Positions 1-13,300 of a DNA stretch of 64,000 nt are shown piece by piece. Both the position numbers and the translations under genes were made by a program. The notes beneath the pieces are model-generated. The model was not told the DNA's origin. It was given only the letters and a program-made list of their open reading frames with translations, and made no database searches. Within the stretch, counting starts at the first letter, position 1. Each line of letters begins with the position of its first letter. Origin of the DNA: Pegea sp. RAD2-039 (Eukaryota; Chordata; Thaliacea; Salpida; Salpidae); the NCBI GenBank assembly GCA_034620365.1, contig JAQGEQ010000091.1, positions 620,001 through 684,000 on the forward strand. Reading direction: 5' to 3'.

Positions 1-935
1 AAGGAAAATTTATCCAAAATTTACAAGCTAAACAAATGTTTGAAATAATTAATAAGATTTAGAAATGGGAGTTTTACCTGATCTACTGTTAAGATCTAAA
101 CCATCTAATCATGAAAAGCTATTTAACTTGTAGGCTATTAGAAATTTTTTTCATAATGAAGTACACCAAACAGCCAAAAGAATGGTAGAAAACATATAAG
201 ACTAAAGATTAAATTTCTTAAAAAATGATTTTAAATCATCCTATTGTATAATTAAGTAACTTGTTTATAGTAAGTGTATAAAAGCAACATTTACCTCAGC
301 TAATAATATTGAGAATAAAAACTATTAATGTTAACTTTAAATAATATTGTAGTCATGTAAGAACTTGCCAGTAATTAAATCATCAAGTTTTAAGCAAATA
401 AGAGGTATTTAAAAAGGTTAAACAAGTTCAACATAACCAGCAACTAGTTTTTATCTCTACATAAATAGCAAAAACCCTAGTAAAATCTACCACCAGTTGA
501 AAATAGTCAAATCCTAAAGTAGTTTTTCAATCTTGATGAATAGAAATTTAACCGAAATTATTAACTGCTAAATGAATACGACAGTAGCTGATGAGTCTAC
601 GACTACTACAAGTAGTTGTGTACTTTAAGACTGACTTCTCGGAAACATAAGAATGGTTTTAATCAAGGTGACTGTTTGTTTATATACCCATCACTAACTA
701 TACTACTTCTTGAATAAAACAATTTCTAATTCCACTGATGTAATTGCGATAGAAGGTTTCACAAATAACTTCTATTCAAGAAAATTTCAATTTGATAGTC
801 GAATGCACAATGCTATAAAAAGAAGGAATTTCGTCAACTTGTGATGAAATATGGGCGGACACGAGAAAAAACAGACAAATTTCAGACAATCAGAAAATGT
901 GATGGCTACTGCTTGATTAACTTGACTTGTATTTA
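1..935. other. Intergenic, downstream of ARL13B
   Basis: This AT-rich stretch lies 3' of the minus-strand ARL13B stop codon. I see no convincing exon, RNA gene or repeat in it. The part nearest the gene is probably its 3' UTR. Confidence 0.5.
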
Positions 936-3929
936 TCAACTGCTTGATACAATGACTTGCTCTTTTGTTGAACCTGGAAGATTTTGCATAAAATAAAGAT
1001 TAAAATAGAATGAAAGTGAGGTACCTTTTATATCATCTTTTGAAAGTTGAAGGTCTTCATTTAGAATGAAGCTACGATTGATTGATGATAGGTTAAGGGG
1101 TGGTAAAGAGACGGGTTTTTTTAGAGGTAGTAAAATTCCCTGGTTTTCAAGGTCATCAGAAAGTGGTTTGACTTTGTTTTTATTTCTTTTCTTTTTTTTC
1201 TTCTTTTTTTCTTTATCAAGAACTGATGAAAAGTAAGATTTTTTATGAATAAAACAAGATTGAGATGAAATTATCTTACTTTGAATTTTACTATCATCAC
1301 AATAACCTTCATCAAAAGAAGACGGCTTCAAATCTGTAAATGAAATTTTAGTTTTAAACAAGATGCACGAGTAATCCTTCCTGCATCTATTAGATTACCT
1401 GCTGAAATATTTTGGTGAATTTCTTCTTCAGCTTCATTTAATCGACAACTTTCACAGCTTTTAACTTCAACAAAATCATCAATAATTGAACCAGGTAATT
1501 CAGCAGCTTGTTCATCAACTATAACATTCCCAAAACCTCTATTGACACACCCACCAGCTGTTTCATTCATCTCATCTACAGATTGCTTCACGCTTGATTG
1601 ACTTTTCAATAATCTCTCTGCAAGACTTCTTTTCTTTGATCTCTTTCCTGACCTTCCATAATGCTTACGATCGCTGACATCTGCATCCTTGTTTGAAGGA
1701 TCTTCTATAAGATTAGATTGATCTTTGACTGGGATTGTGTCGAGATCAGTTTCAGGATGTCCATAACACACATCAGGGCAATAAATGAGATCAACAGGAT
1801 GAGATGATCTTGGAGTAGGGTGGGAGTTTGGTTGAATGTTTGATTCTAGTTGAATGTTTGATTCTAGTGATGTGGTCTCACAGTGACCAAAACTAGGCTT
1901 CGAGTCCACTTGATTGAAACAGTCGTCCATCATTTGGTCTTTATCAAGTATTTCTCGTTCACTAGGAGTGATCTTGCGACCTTCAGGGAATTCTTTGACA
2001 GGAACAAGGACCTCATTACTAGTAGCCTCCTCTGTGGAGCAGATTTGAGATGTTGATCCTTCAGTTGTAGTGCAATTAGTAGATTCAAAATCGCAGTGAA
2101 TTGCTAGAGTATCTCTTTGTGTGGAACTTGTGGAGTGACATTTATTTAGAAACTGGACAAATGAGATTGGAGGTCTGCAATTGGAAATTATTTCCTGATT
2201 TTCAGTAGAACTACAAAGGTTCAAATCTTTTGTAGTTTCTGTTGAGCTAATAGTCTGAGAATCGTTTGTTGCGAGTTTTTTACAATTATTTTCTCCTTTA
2301 TTTCTAATCACTTCTTCCAGTAAACTTTTTTTGACGTGGATTTTGTGCTGGTGTCCACTACAGGGTTCACCATTTAATGTTGATGTATCACTTTTCACTT
2401 TCCCGCAATTTCTAATTGCTTCTTCCAGCAAATTTCTGTTGACGTGGATTTTGTGTGGGTCCCCGCTATCTTCTTTGTCACAACTTTTTATCACAAGTCC
2501 TGATGAGTCTCCTGTATCTTGCTCCTTTTGTAGACGTTCTCTGAAATAGAAGTTGTTGATTAAAGAATCAGACGTCAGTTAAGAATGAAAGTAATGTTTA
2601 CCTTTCTTCTCTTCGTTTCTTGACTCGCTCAAATCGGAGAGCTTTCTCTTCTTGTAATTGAAGGTCTCTTTCTTCAGTATCCATTTCAACTCTACTTTTT
2701 AATGTTTCAAATTCATTTTCAATAGAATCCAATAACCACTTGATTCCACAGTTCAATGAGTCGTTATTTTTTTTACCACTAGATTCAACAGCTGATGATA
2801 AAATCTATTTGAGAAAAATGACAGATTAAAATATGAATAAATTTAAAAGATTTCAGATAAACTAAATTGGAAGTTTAAAAAGAAGTATAAAAAGTATCAA
2901 ATAATCAGTCTCTGTGCTCTGTTCTCGACTAACCAATAACTTCTCACCATAGAGATTAACTGATTATTACATTTCTTTTGATTTAATAACTTCAAACTTT
3001 CAAATATTTGGAACAACCTTAAACCATCTAACTTTTGAGAGTTTTTGCCGTTTTGTGCCAACTGTTCTTTCAACTAGAATGTAGAAAACTGTTTCTAAAT
3101 AATTTCTTTAAGTTTAAACAAACACTCAAAAAGCTAAACAGTATATCACTTAAAAATTGTAAAATTCTAAAGAAACTTATTTCTTTTGATATATCAAAAA
3201 TATGATAAGTTTACATTGAAAGTTTTAGGTTTATAGGAAAAGCTTACAATCTGGTAAAGACCATCATCTGATTTGTAAAAGTTTTCCAGTTGCATTTTAG
3301 CTTTTACTTCATCTTCAGTCAATGCATTCTTCTTGTCTTGCTTATTTGCTATACTAAATTGTTCAACATTTTAAAAGTGAAAACATAATTTTTATACCAA
3401 AATATTCAAAGAAAGTAAAATAAGATAAAACAGAAAAACTCACATTAAAATAGGTTTCCCTTTCACATTTTTACTATTCAACAAAGTTTCCAAAACTTTT
3501 TTAGTTTCATCTAATCTTGGGATATCACTTGAATCAACTAAAAAAACCACCCCAAAAGCTTCTGCAAGATAATTTTTCCATATATCTCGAATTCGTTCTT
3601 CGCCTCCAAGGTCCAACACGTTGATATCATATGATCCTTTAGTGATAGTTTAAAAATTTACAATAAAAAATAAAAATTAGTTTAATAAAAAAGCTGAACC
3701 TTTTTTAATTTTTAACGTGTTTAAACCAACAGTAGGTGAAATTGTATTAATTGGTAACCCAGCAAGCTTATTTACTACGGTTGTTTTTCCAGCGCCATCT
3801 AGTCCAGCAAATAATACAGATATTTCACTAAAAAAATAATTTTTCTACAAATAAAATTTTCACAAATAATTGTGAAATTAGTTTTTATAAGTACCGCTTT
3901 TGTCGAAAAGAAGAAAGACAATTTCCCAT
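936..3929 (-). CDS. ARL13B: ARL13B-like ciliary ARF-family GTPase
   Basis: Eight exons: 3929-3895, 3827-3700, 3636-3444, 3353-3248, 2804-2602, 2540-1399, 1333-1025 and 973-936. All phases agree and give about 717 aa. Residues 1-12 (MGNCLSSFRQKR) carry a myristoylation-type Gly2 and a Cys4. The P-loop GLDGAGKT follows at about residues 20-27, then DLGGEERIRDIWKNY, which is the ARL13 switch II, and the ANKQD guanine-base motif. ARL13 proteins lack the catalytic Gln of ARFs; here Glu stands in its place. After the G domain come GIKWLLDSIENEF and a charged coiled coil, as in ARL13B. A long tail of low complexity follows, with a Lys run and KVKPL, which matches the RVxP cilia-targeting site. In known animals ARL13B sits on the ciliary membrane and acts as exchange factor for ARL3. 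The tail is much longer than in the 428-residue human protein. The last intron (1024-974) is read through in frame, so its splicing is less certain. Confidence 0.88.
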
Positions 3930-6900
3930 TGAATGATCTAAGTCTCTTAAGAATTAGAGATTTCCTTTAAAAAATAATTTCTATAATTACTTTAATTGTT
4001 TTACAAAATATTATTTGTATATTTTATTCATTTAATTATTATTATTTTGCTTTAAATGTAAAATTACTAAAGGCATATATTTTTATGATCAATTTTTTTC
4101 CCAAATTTATAAATTTTAGTTTAACTTAGTTTTCCTAAAAACAATTTTTGTTCTAAATTGAGAGTGAACAAAATAGTTAGAATTCTATAAATTTAAAACA
4201 AAATTCAAGTTTATTGATAGTAGAAACTAAAGATAAAATAAGTTAATAAATAAAAGAAATAAATTATATAACTTGAGAATAAATAAAAGCTTTTAAAATC
4301 TGTTTAAAATTAGCAAAGTTCAAACTACCGATATTGATTCAGGATTTAGGTGTTAAAAAATGATTTAAATGTTCAAAAAAAAATCATAGCTTAGTTTTAG
4401 ATTGAGAAAAAACAAGTGAAAATAAAACAAGCTATAGTCATCATCTTAGATTCATAAGATTTACAAATATCTATAATTGCACTTAAGGATCTATCATAAA
4501 GTATTTATAAAAGTAATCATAATCATAGTTATAAATATTAAAATTAGTTGAATAAAAAAATGTAAAATGAACCTAATTTTTATTGTGCAAGTTAAAAAAT
4601 AATAACAAACAAACCCAAATATTAGTAAGCCTTTAATAAAATTACATGAAGATAAAAAAATTATATAAGAAATATATAGTTTTATCTATAAAGTATTAAT
4701 TGATACATGAATAAAAATAAATGATAACTAATGAAAAGAAATTTTAATCTAAAATACAAATATTACATTGATCTTATTAAAAAATCATCATAATCACTTT
4801 AAAATAGTTCCTTAAACATATAATATTTAGTAAACTTAATTTTTTGTTTATACAAAAATTATACAATTCCACAAAAAGAAAGCCAACTCAATTAAAAATA
4901 GAGTTATATAAACAGTTTTAAGAAAATCAACTAATAAACAACTAGCAAATAACATAATACTAAATAACTAAATAACAAAACTCACATTTATTAACTTCAA
5001 TCATAGCTTCATTATTTACAGTGAGAAAATACATAAAGATGTTCACATGTGTAAGCTTTATGCACAGGTAAATACGATGGTTGCCTAGTACTAATCGAGC
5101 AGTGTTTGCAAATTATTTTGTAAAATTTGCTAAAATCTAATTGATTAAAGATTACTAAAGTATAAATTATAGTATTTTGAAATGTTATATTTATATTAAT
5201 ACAATAAACATTTTATCGGTTCATGAAAGTTTCAATTTTTTTTCTGACAATAAATTACTAATGTTTATTTGACAGATTTAAAGTTATTCTACGTGATCGA
5301 TAGTTAGTTAATCCATAAAACTGCGTACCTAGTGGTATTAGTAGATGAAGATAATTATCAAAGTTAAGCTTAAGGCAAATTAATATTGTTGTTCAATAAA
5401 AAAAAATCGGGGGAAAAGTTCAGTTATGAGTATTTAGGACTTAATTAAGTAATTAACTTTTATATAAAAAACTTTTTTATAAAGATAAATTTATTTGTAA
5501 TAGTACATAAAACTGAGTTTAAAAGAATGCTTAAAATAGAACACAAGGATACAAAAATAAGTTACCAAAGTAAAAACTTCATACTTTTTATACTGAATCT
5601 GGTTAAGAAGTGTCAAATATTTTTTTTTATTTCTGTATCTATATCGGTTACAAGTTTGTTAATATGAAAGTATTCATAATTGCGAGTATACAAAGATTGT
5701 AAGAATGGAATCACAGTAAAACTTATACTTTTTTTAACCAATATTTTTATTCAGATGAAGATATAGAGAAGCTACTTTTGAAAAGACCTTTTAATTAACC
5801 CTAAGATAAAAGTATGAAACTTAAAAATTTGGTCATATATAAAATGTCATTATAAAAAATGGATAGAGTCTTATAGATACTAAAGGTAGAAAACATAATA
5901 TTTCTTTAATTTCACTGAAATTTATAATGTTTGAACTGATTTTTTATAGCAATATATTTAATAAATATCAAACATTGTTAGTTGCTTTGCTTGAAATTTA
6001 AAACTATAATTTAAACCCAAAAGCCAGTAGATAGAAACTGGATACACAATTTTTGTGTAATTCTTTTAACTTTGTCATAGAATCTTTTAATATTAAACAT
6101 TTCTATTTATATTACTTTACTTCTTTAAAAAGTAGATGCGATTTTTCAGCTCACACATATTTTAAACATTTTTTTAATTTAAGACCTCTTTCGCCCATGT
6201 AAATAAATTTGAATTACTAATAAGTAGTTATAAACTAATTGATTATGCCTCATAAATGTTCTTTACGTTTAAAACAAAGTTGAATTTTACTTTAGAGGGT
6301 TCACAGTTTTTCACTGTTTAAATTATTTACATCTTTTTCATTGAATAAAGATATAACATGATTATGATCAAAGTTAGAAATTAATTTTCCAAATTCTTTG
6401 CCTATAAATCAATCGTGTTTAGTCATTTTAACATTTTCAACTTTTAAAACTATTTATTAGAAGCTCTAAAAATCACATCATTTAATTTTGTTTTTCTTAT
6501 AACTATAATTTTTCGCAATTACTATTATACTATTTTCAAGCTAATGATTATTAATTTATGTAAATTATTTTAATACTAAAAATATTTACAGGTTTGAAAC
6601 TGATATTAATACAATTGTTTTGTATTTTTATAGTTTTAATTTCTATAATAAAAGCAAATTATGTTATATTTCGAATAATTTTTATTACTAATACTTTGTT
6701 TTAAATCTTGTATTATTCATTAGTAGAAAAAAAGAAGTTGTATTTGGTCATAAAAACCTATTTTCATTGAATCATTAATTTCTTTAATTGTAATTTATAG
6801 GTTAATGCAAAAGTCTGGTCAATTTTTTATATGTTATTTGTATTATAGCAAGCGCGCGTCTACTTAACCTCTGCACAACTTAAGTTAGGTTTGTAAAAAG

Positions 6901-7328
6901 ATTATAACTATTTTTAGGAAATTTTGTTTGATATTTTTGATACACTTGAATAAAACGGTTAACTTCTTAATTATTGAACTAATGTTAGAGATTTTTTTAT
7001 TATTTTTCTTACAGGTAAAAACACAATTTATGTTTTATATCGTCTCACTAAAAATATTGTGAAAATAATAATAAATAATTGTAAAAAATATTGTATTTTT
7101 TGCATTTTAACTCTTTAAAATTCACTTAATATAGAGACAGTAAAAAGACACCCTTCAAATTTTTTTGTGTTAAACATTATTAGTATATCAAAAAAAGAGT
7201 GGAAATAAAGTAATTTGTGTTCCACTACAATTATATCTAACTTTTGCTACAGCAAACATTTTCTTTTCTTATTATAATTTTAAATGCTATTTATAAACTA
7301 AAAACATACAAAATTTTCTCAGTTTAAA
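3930..7328. other. Intergenic between ARL13B and the oxidase gene
   Basis: About 3.4 kb of AT-rich DNA between divergently transcribed genes, so it should hold both promoters. I find no coding exon. The only stretch of clearly different composition is 5041-5133, described under findings. The oxidase start is preceded by a 3' splice site (ttttctcag) ending 6 bases before its ATG. Confidence 0.5.
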
Positions 7329-10300
7329 ATGGAATTCAGATCAATAACAGAACCAACTTTTAAGAATATTTTTGAAGCTAATCTTGCTACAACAACATTA
7401 GATGCTGAAACTGGAGCAAGTGGCTACGGCTTATCAGATACTTTGATATTTTATGTAAATGGCAAAGAGGTAAAATAAGTTTAATGTTGTCAGTACAACA
7501 TTTTTTAGCTGTAGTTAATTTATATATATATATAAGTTTGATAATTGAGTTTATTCAACATTTATAAGCTTCAAGTGAGACATTTTTTGGTTAGATAATA
7601 TTTTCTATTTGTTTTTAAAGTGTAAATAGCTTAGTAATAAGCTTTAAAGTATTTATTTCTTGTAATTAGCTTTAAAAGGTTACATTCTAACATTTGAATT
7701 AATAAATTCTTTAGATTCGAGATGAAAAAATTGAACCTAATATGAATCTGTTGGTTTATCTTAGAACAAAATGTGAGTATTATTCTTATCAATTCAAAAT
7801 ATACATTTTTCGCTGATTTTTTTTTAGTAAAACTTACAGGATCAAAAGTTAACTGTGATGACGGCGTATGTGGTTCATGCACAGTCATGCTTTCAAGATG
7901 GGACATGAAACATAAAAAAGTCATGTCAGTATCGAATTTTTTAACTTCCTAAAACTTCTGATCAATTATTTTAAAATCTATTTTTAATCGTTTAGAAACT
8001 ATTCAGTTAATTCGTCTCTTGTCTCTGTGGCATCTTTGCATGGTCAAGCTGTAACTACTATTGAAGGCATTGCTTCAACTTCAACAAATTTGCATCCTCT
8101 TCAAGTATGATCATTTCATCATCTTTTAATTGTCTTAATAACAAAAAAAAATTATTTTATATTATGAAAAATTTATCATGTGAAGAATTTTTGGTTTTAA
8201 TAAAAAACGTTTAAAAGATTATCTTTTTTAGGAGAGGTTACTTGAATTTAATGGAGCCAGCTGCGGTATTTGTCTCCCTGGTGTAATAATGTCAATGTAC
8301 ACTTTATTATGTAACAAACAATTTCCTACCATGGATGATATTGAAGATGCCTTACAAGGAAATACCTGTCGATGTGGTTCATACTGTTCAATTATCAATG
8401 GTTAGTTGAAGTAGGTGTATACGATGACTTGATATATCTGCTAATGCAGCTTGCAAAACATTTTCAACATCAGCAATTTGTAACAATGAAGACATTGAAG
8501 AAAATGCTCAAAATGATCAAGAGACCAGTGAGTTTTTTAATTATTTTATGTAACTACTGATATAATATTCCATATTCTTTTCAAGCTACTTTAACATAAA
8601 TTTATAAATCTAAATAAAGTTTGGTTAAATTTGCGTTTAACTTTTAGTATTAATTTAATTTAAAAATTCAAACTCTTAAGTTTACAACAAATATTTTCTT
8701 TTTCATTTTTTACTTTTTTTCTTTTAAAATTAATCAAACTTTCGATTTAGGTAAAAATGTTACTGAAACTATTCCAAATATAGCATCTAATAATGAGAAC
8801 CCATTTGAGAACATATTTCCCAAACTACTGCTGGTAAGTGAGTATTTTCATCTGGTTTGGTAAATGTTTGCATTTCGAACAAATACAGAAGCAAAGTAAG
8901 AAAGGAAAGTTTAGCAAGTCTCTGTACTTTAGTAGTGACACTTGCACCTGGTACCGACCAGTCAGTTTAAAAGGTTTACTTAATCTCAAAACAAAGCATC
9001 CAGATGCGAAACTTGTGTGTGGAAATAGCAAACTTGGCGCTGAATATCATTTAGATGGAGAATATATGATCATGATTAATGTTAGCAAAGTTAAAGAAAT
9101 GTGTGAAATTCATATCGAAAATAAAGGTGCTTGTTGAAATCGAGATTATCAATTGTTTAATTGTTTCTTTTTTAAATACCTGATACAATTACTATAATTT
9201 GTTATCTGCAACTATCAGTTGATGAAAATCTGTAATAGTATAAAGTACTTGCTGATAGATAATCGAAAGTTATTTCATCAATCAACAGGTATAACTATCG
9301 GTGCTTCATGTACTCTGAACGAAATCAAAGATTATTTTAATAATTTAATGCAAAAAGACCCAAATAATTTTCAATATCAACCACTTCAAGCTTTTAATAA
9401 AGTCTTGCAGTCTTATGGAGGGAATCAAATCAGAAACATAGCTGTAAGTGATGAAGATGATGATGACGATTATTTCTACTTACAAACTGATACACGTAGA
9501 GTCTAGGAGGAAATATTATGGCTGCAAGCCCTATTTCTGAGCTAAATGCTATTTGGTTGGCTAACGGTTGTTTAGTGAATGTCATGCGTTGTGGAGCCAA
9601 CCAGTGTAGACCCGTCAAAATGAATTCTAAATTTTTTACTGATTACAAAAAGAATTGTATTGCAGAAAATGAGATTGTCTTAAGCGTTTACATACCATTT
9701 ACTACTAAAGTAAGTTTTATTTCATCTCATAGCATCTTTTAACTTCCAATATGATAATTTTAAGAAATAAAATAAGAAGTTATTCTTACTTAAACCTACA
9801 ACAACAGACTTTATGTTGAGCTCTAAAAAACATGCCAACTCATAAACTTATAATTTAGAATCAACATCTGAGAGTTTATAAAGTAAGCAGAAGAAAAACT
9901 GATGATGTTTCGATAGTAAATGCAGCCATGAAAGTTGAATTTCACCCAGGGTCAAGCACAGTTAAACATTTCCGTGTAGCATACGGAGGTCTTTCATCTA
10001 CTCTTATCATGCCTGAAGTTCCCATGAATCAAATCCTGGGCAGGTTGACTTTTCATCAAAATTCACTGACAGTGTTTGAAATTTTTAATTATTTATCAAA
10101 AGAGATTGGCAACACACGAAACTAGTTGATGATATGGCCTCATGGTTACGTCAAGAAGTTCAATTGAAACCTGATTTGCCTGGTGGAATACCTGCTTATC
10201 GTGAAGCACTTGCTATTAGCTTTTTTCAAAAGTTTTATCATGACATAAAAGACCGTCTTCACTCTCAAGAAATTCTTATTGTAATTTTATTTTATTCAAT

Positions 10301-13300
10301 TTTATAAAATCACAAATCAACTGGTTATAACAGGATGGAACTCCGAAAACGGAGCTAAGTTCTTTTCAACCATTGCATAACAAATTAGCAGATTTCAGCT
10401 GCTCAAGAAATTGGCCACAGGTTTAGTTTCATCTTAAATCTAATCTTGTGAAATAATAATCAAATATTTTTCATCTTAGATAACAGATGATGAAATTGGA
10501 AGTTGCAGACCTTATAAATCTGGTAAGCTACATGTTACTGGCAAATCTGTTTTTATCGACGATCTACCCATCTATGAAGGTACTACTTTCTGTTTGTTGC
10601 TATTATCACACAAAAATTATTTGTTTAGATGAGTTATATATTAGTATGGTAACAAGTACTCGTGCTCTTGCTAAGATAGTTAAAGTAGATATATCAGCCG
10701 CATCAAAGCATTCTGGTTTTGTTGATTATATTGATAAGAAAGATATTAAAGGATCGAATCTTTATGGAAGTGACTTAAAAGAAGAAGTTTTTGCTGATGA
10801 AAAAGTAACTTTTTTGAAAGTCTTGTTGCTTGTGTTGTTTCAAAATTGTATTTAGTTCTTATCACTACATTCAGGTGGTACGATTCGGACAAATAATTGG
10901 TTCAGTAGTAGCTAACTCTCACAAACATGCTGTTGAGTGTGCTCAATTAGTTACAGTAACCTATGAAGATATCCCAAACCCTGTTATTACTATTGAGGTG
11001 GTTTACTGTTGTAGTTATTACAAACTAAATTAGATTTAAAAAGTTTATTCACAGGATGCAATTGAACATGAATCATATCACAAGAAGCTACTACTAAAAC
11101 AAGGATCTTCTATTGAAGAATACGAATCTTGTGATGTGAAAGTCGAATCTCAATTTAGGTAGGCTGACGCGATGATGCAATTTGGAATTGTGAAATGATT
11201 ATTTGAAAAACGTTTCGAATTGATTAGAGTTGGACCTCAGCTCCATTTCGACCCTGAAACTCAAAACTGCTTGGTCGTGCCAAAAGAAGATGAAATTGAG
11301 ATTTATTCTTCAACTCAATCTCCTTGTCAAGTTCAAACACAAGTTAGCAGTCTCAATGAGAAACCGACAAAAATGTTTGTTGTCAAAACTGATTTAGGTT
11401 TCAAATATACTGAACATATCTAGCAACAAGATATGTGTAAAAGTAAAGCAATTAGGAGGAAACTACGGAGGCAAAGATCAAAACTCTCTGTATGCTGTTA
11501 ATCCAACTGTCGTCGCTGCTACAAAGTCGGTTTCTTCAACTAGTAGACAGATTTACAAAATTAATCTTTTATTTGTTGTGTTAGACTTTGCAAACCTATA
11601 AGATGCCGGTTTAACAGACATGATGATATGGTGATAACTGGTTCTCAAAGTTCTTTTTTGGCCAAATACAAGGTTGGAATTAGCTAAATACGATTTGTAC
11701 CCGTTTGGTTAGCAGCTAACTATTGAAGAATTATAGATAGGAGCAAAAACTTCAGGTGAAATCGTATCTTTGATATTAGATCTGTACAGTAATGCTGGAA
11801 TTTCAATTGGCTGTTCAGAAGAAATAATGAAACGAGTGATACTATCAATAGACAACGTTTACAAGTTAGTATTTCTGGTTACTTTTAGTTTAATTAGAAC
11901 TTTTACTCATAGAATACCCAACTTACAAGTAACTGGTTATATTTGTAAAACAAATATTGCTTCAAGTACTATGTCACGTGGTAATGGTATCCCACAAGCA
12001 CTGATTATAGCTGAAGATATCATAGAAAAGCTTGCCATTAAGCTTTCAGTAGATTCAAAAAAAGTCGGTGTATTTTGGAATTAATGTTGTAAATAGTGAC
12101 AAAATATTTCTCAGATACGAGAAGTGAATATGTATGTAGATACAGACACAAGTTTTTGTAATCTTCCTCTTAATGGAGTGAATCTTCTTCAATGTTTTGA
12201 TCAATGTGTTGTCAAAAGCTCCTATCTCACTCGTAAAGTTCAAATTGATGACTTCAACCGTAAAAATGTGTTAGTTGTTGTTGTGAAGATTGATTTGATT
12301 GGTTGATGAGTTATTTAACAGCCACCGAAAACGAGGGATTTCTTGTATTGTAAACAAGTTCGGAGTTTTATGTGAAGCTAACCAAGCTGCTTCTGCAACA
12401 GTTCAAATTAACATAGACGGCTCAGTACTCCTCTCGTATAGTGGAATAGAACTAGGTCAAGGTCTGCATACAAAAATGCAACAGGTGGGTTATCAGCGAC
12501 TAATATTGATGCAAATAAAGTGTTTAATACAGATCATCAGCAAAGAACTCGGTGTGTCATGTGACCTTATAAATATCAATCAAACAAGCACAGATACTAT
12601 TCCAAACCCCTGTACAGGGTTTACCACTGTTAGTTTTGACTTGAATGGGATGGCTGTGAAGGTAATTGTATCAAAAATGAGCTGTAGTAAAATTGTGGTT
12701 TCAGAATGCGTGTGAAACGCTAGCTGAACGACTTCTAGTATATCGACAAGACACAACTCTTTCTTGGCAAGATGTTATCAGAGAAGCTCATAAGAATAAT
12801 GTGAATCTTACAGCGTCAGAATCATCATCGTTAGTTGAGTTAAAAGTAGACACGTTTCAATCAAAGACTTCAACAGACAGTTTGTTAATGACTGGAACTG
12901 GAACACAGAAACTGGCGAACTTATAGGGTGTCCGTGGCTATATGCTGCCAGTGGCTGCTCCATTAGTGAAGTTGAATTAGACTGCTTGACTGGTGAACAT
13001 ATCATTATAAGAACTGATATAGTAATAGACGCTGGTAAAAGCCTAAATCCGTTTATTGATATAAGTCAGGTGAGTTTTTAGGCAATTTACTTTTTGAAGT
13101 TAGATAGATAAGTTAATAGGTTGAAAGCGCTTTCATGGAAGGCTACGGATTGTTCTGTCTCGAAGAACCACTTTATTCATCTACTGGCTGTCTTCTTAGT
13201 ACAGGTTCTGCAACTTATAAAATACCATCTTTTGGACAATGTCCACTTCAATTGAATATTCATTTATTGAATGATTCATCAAATGCAAAAGGAATTTATA

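Noticed and set aside
9430-9530. Apparent frame break in the oxidase at GGNQIRNIA...
   Set aside because: A 56-bp intron (gtaagtgatg to acgtag) restores NIA-SLGGNIMAASPIS in frame. Other breaks in the gene are explained by small introns in the same way.
10040-10105. Possible GC-AG intron or frameshift at the LGR...VDDM junction of the oxidase
   Set aside because: An ordinary GT-AG intron (10044-10102) gives LGRDWQHTKLVDDM, which fits the family.
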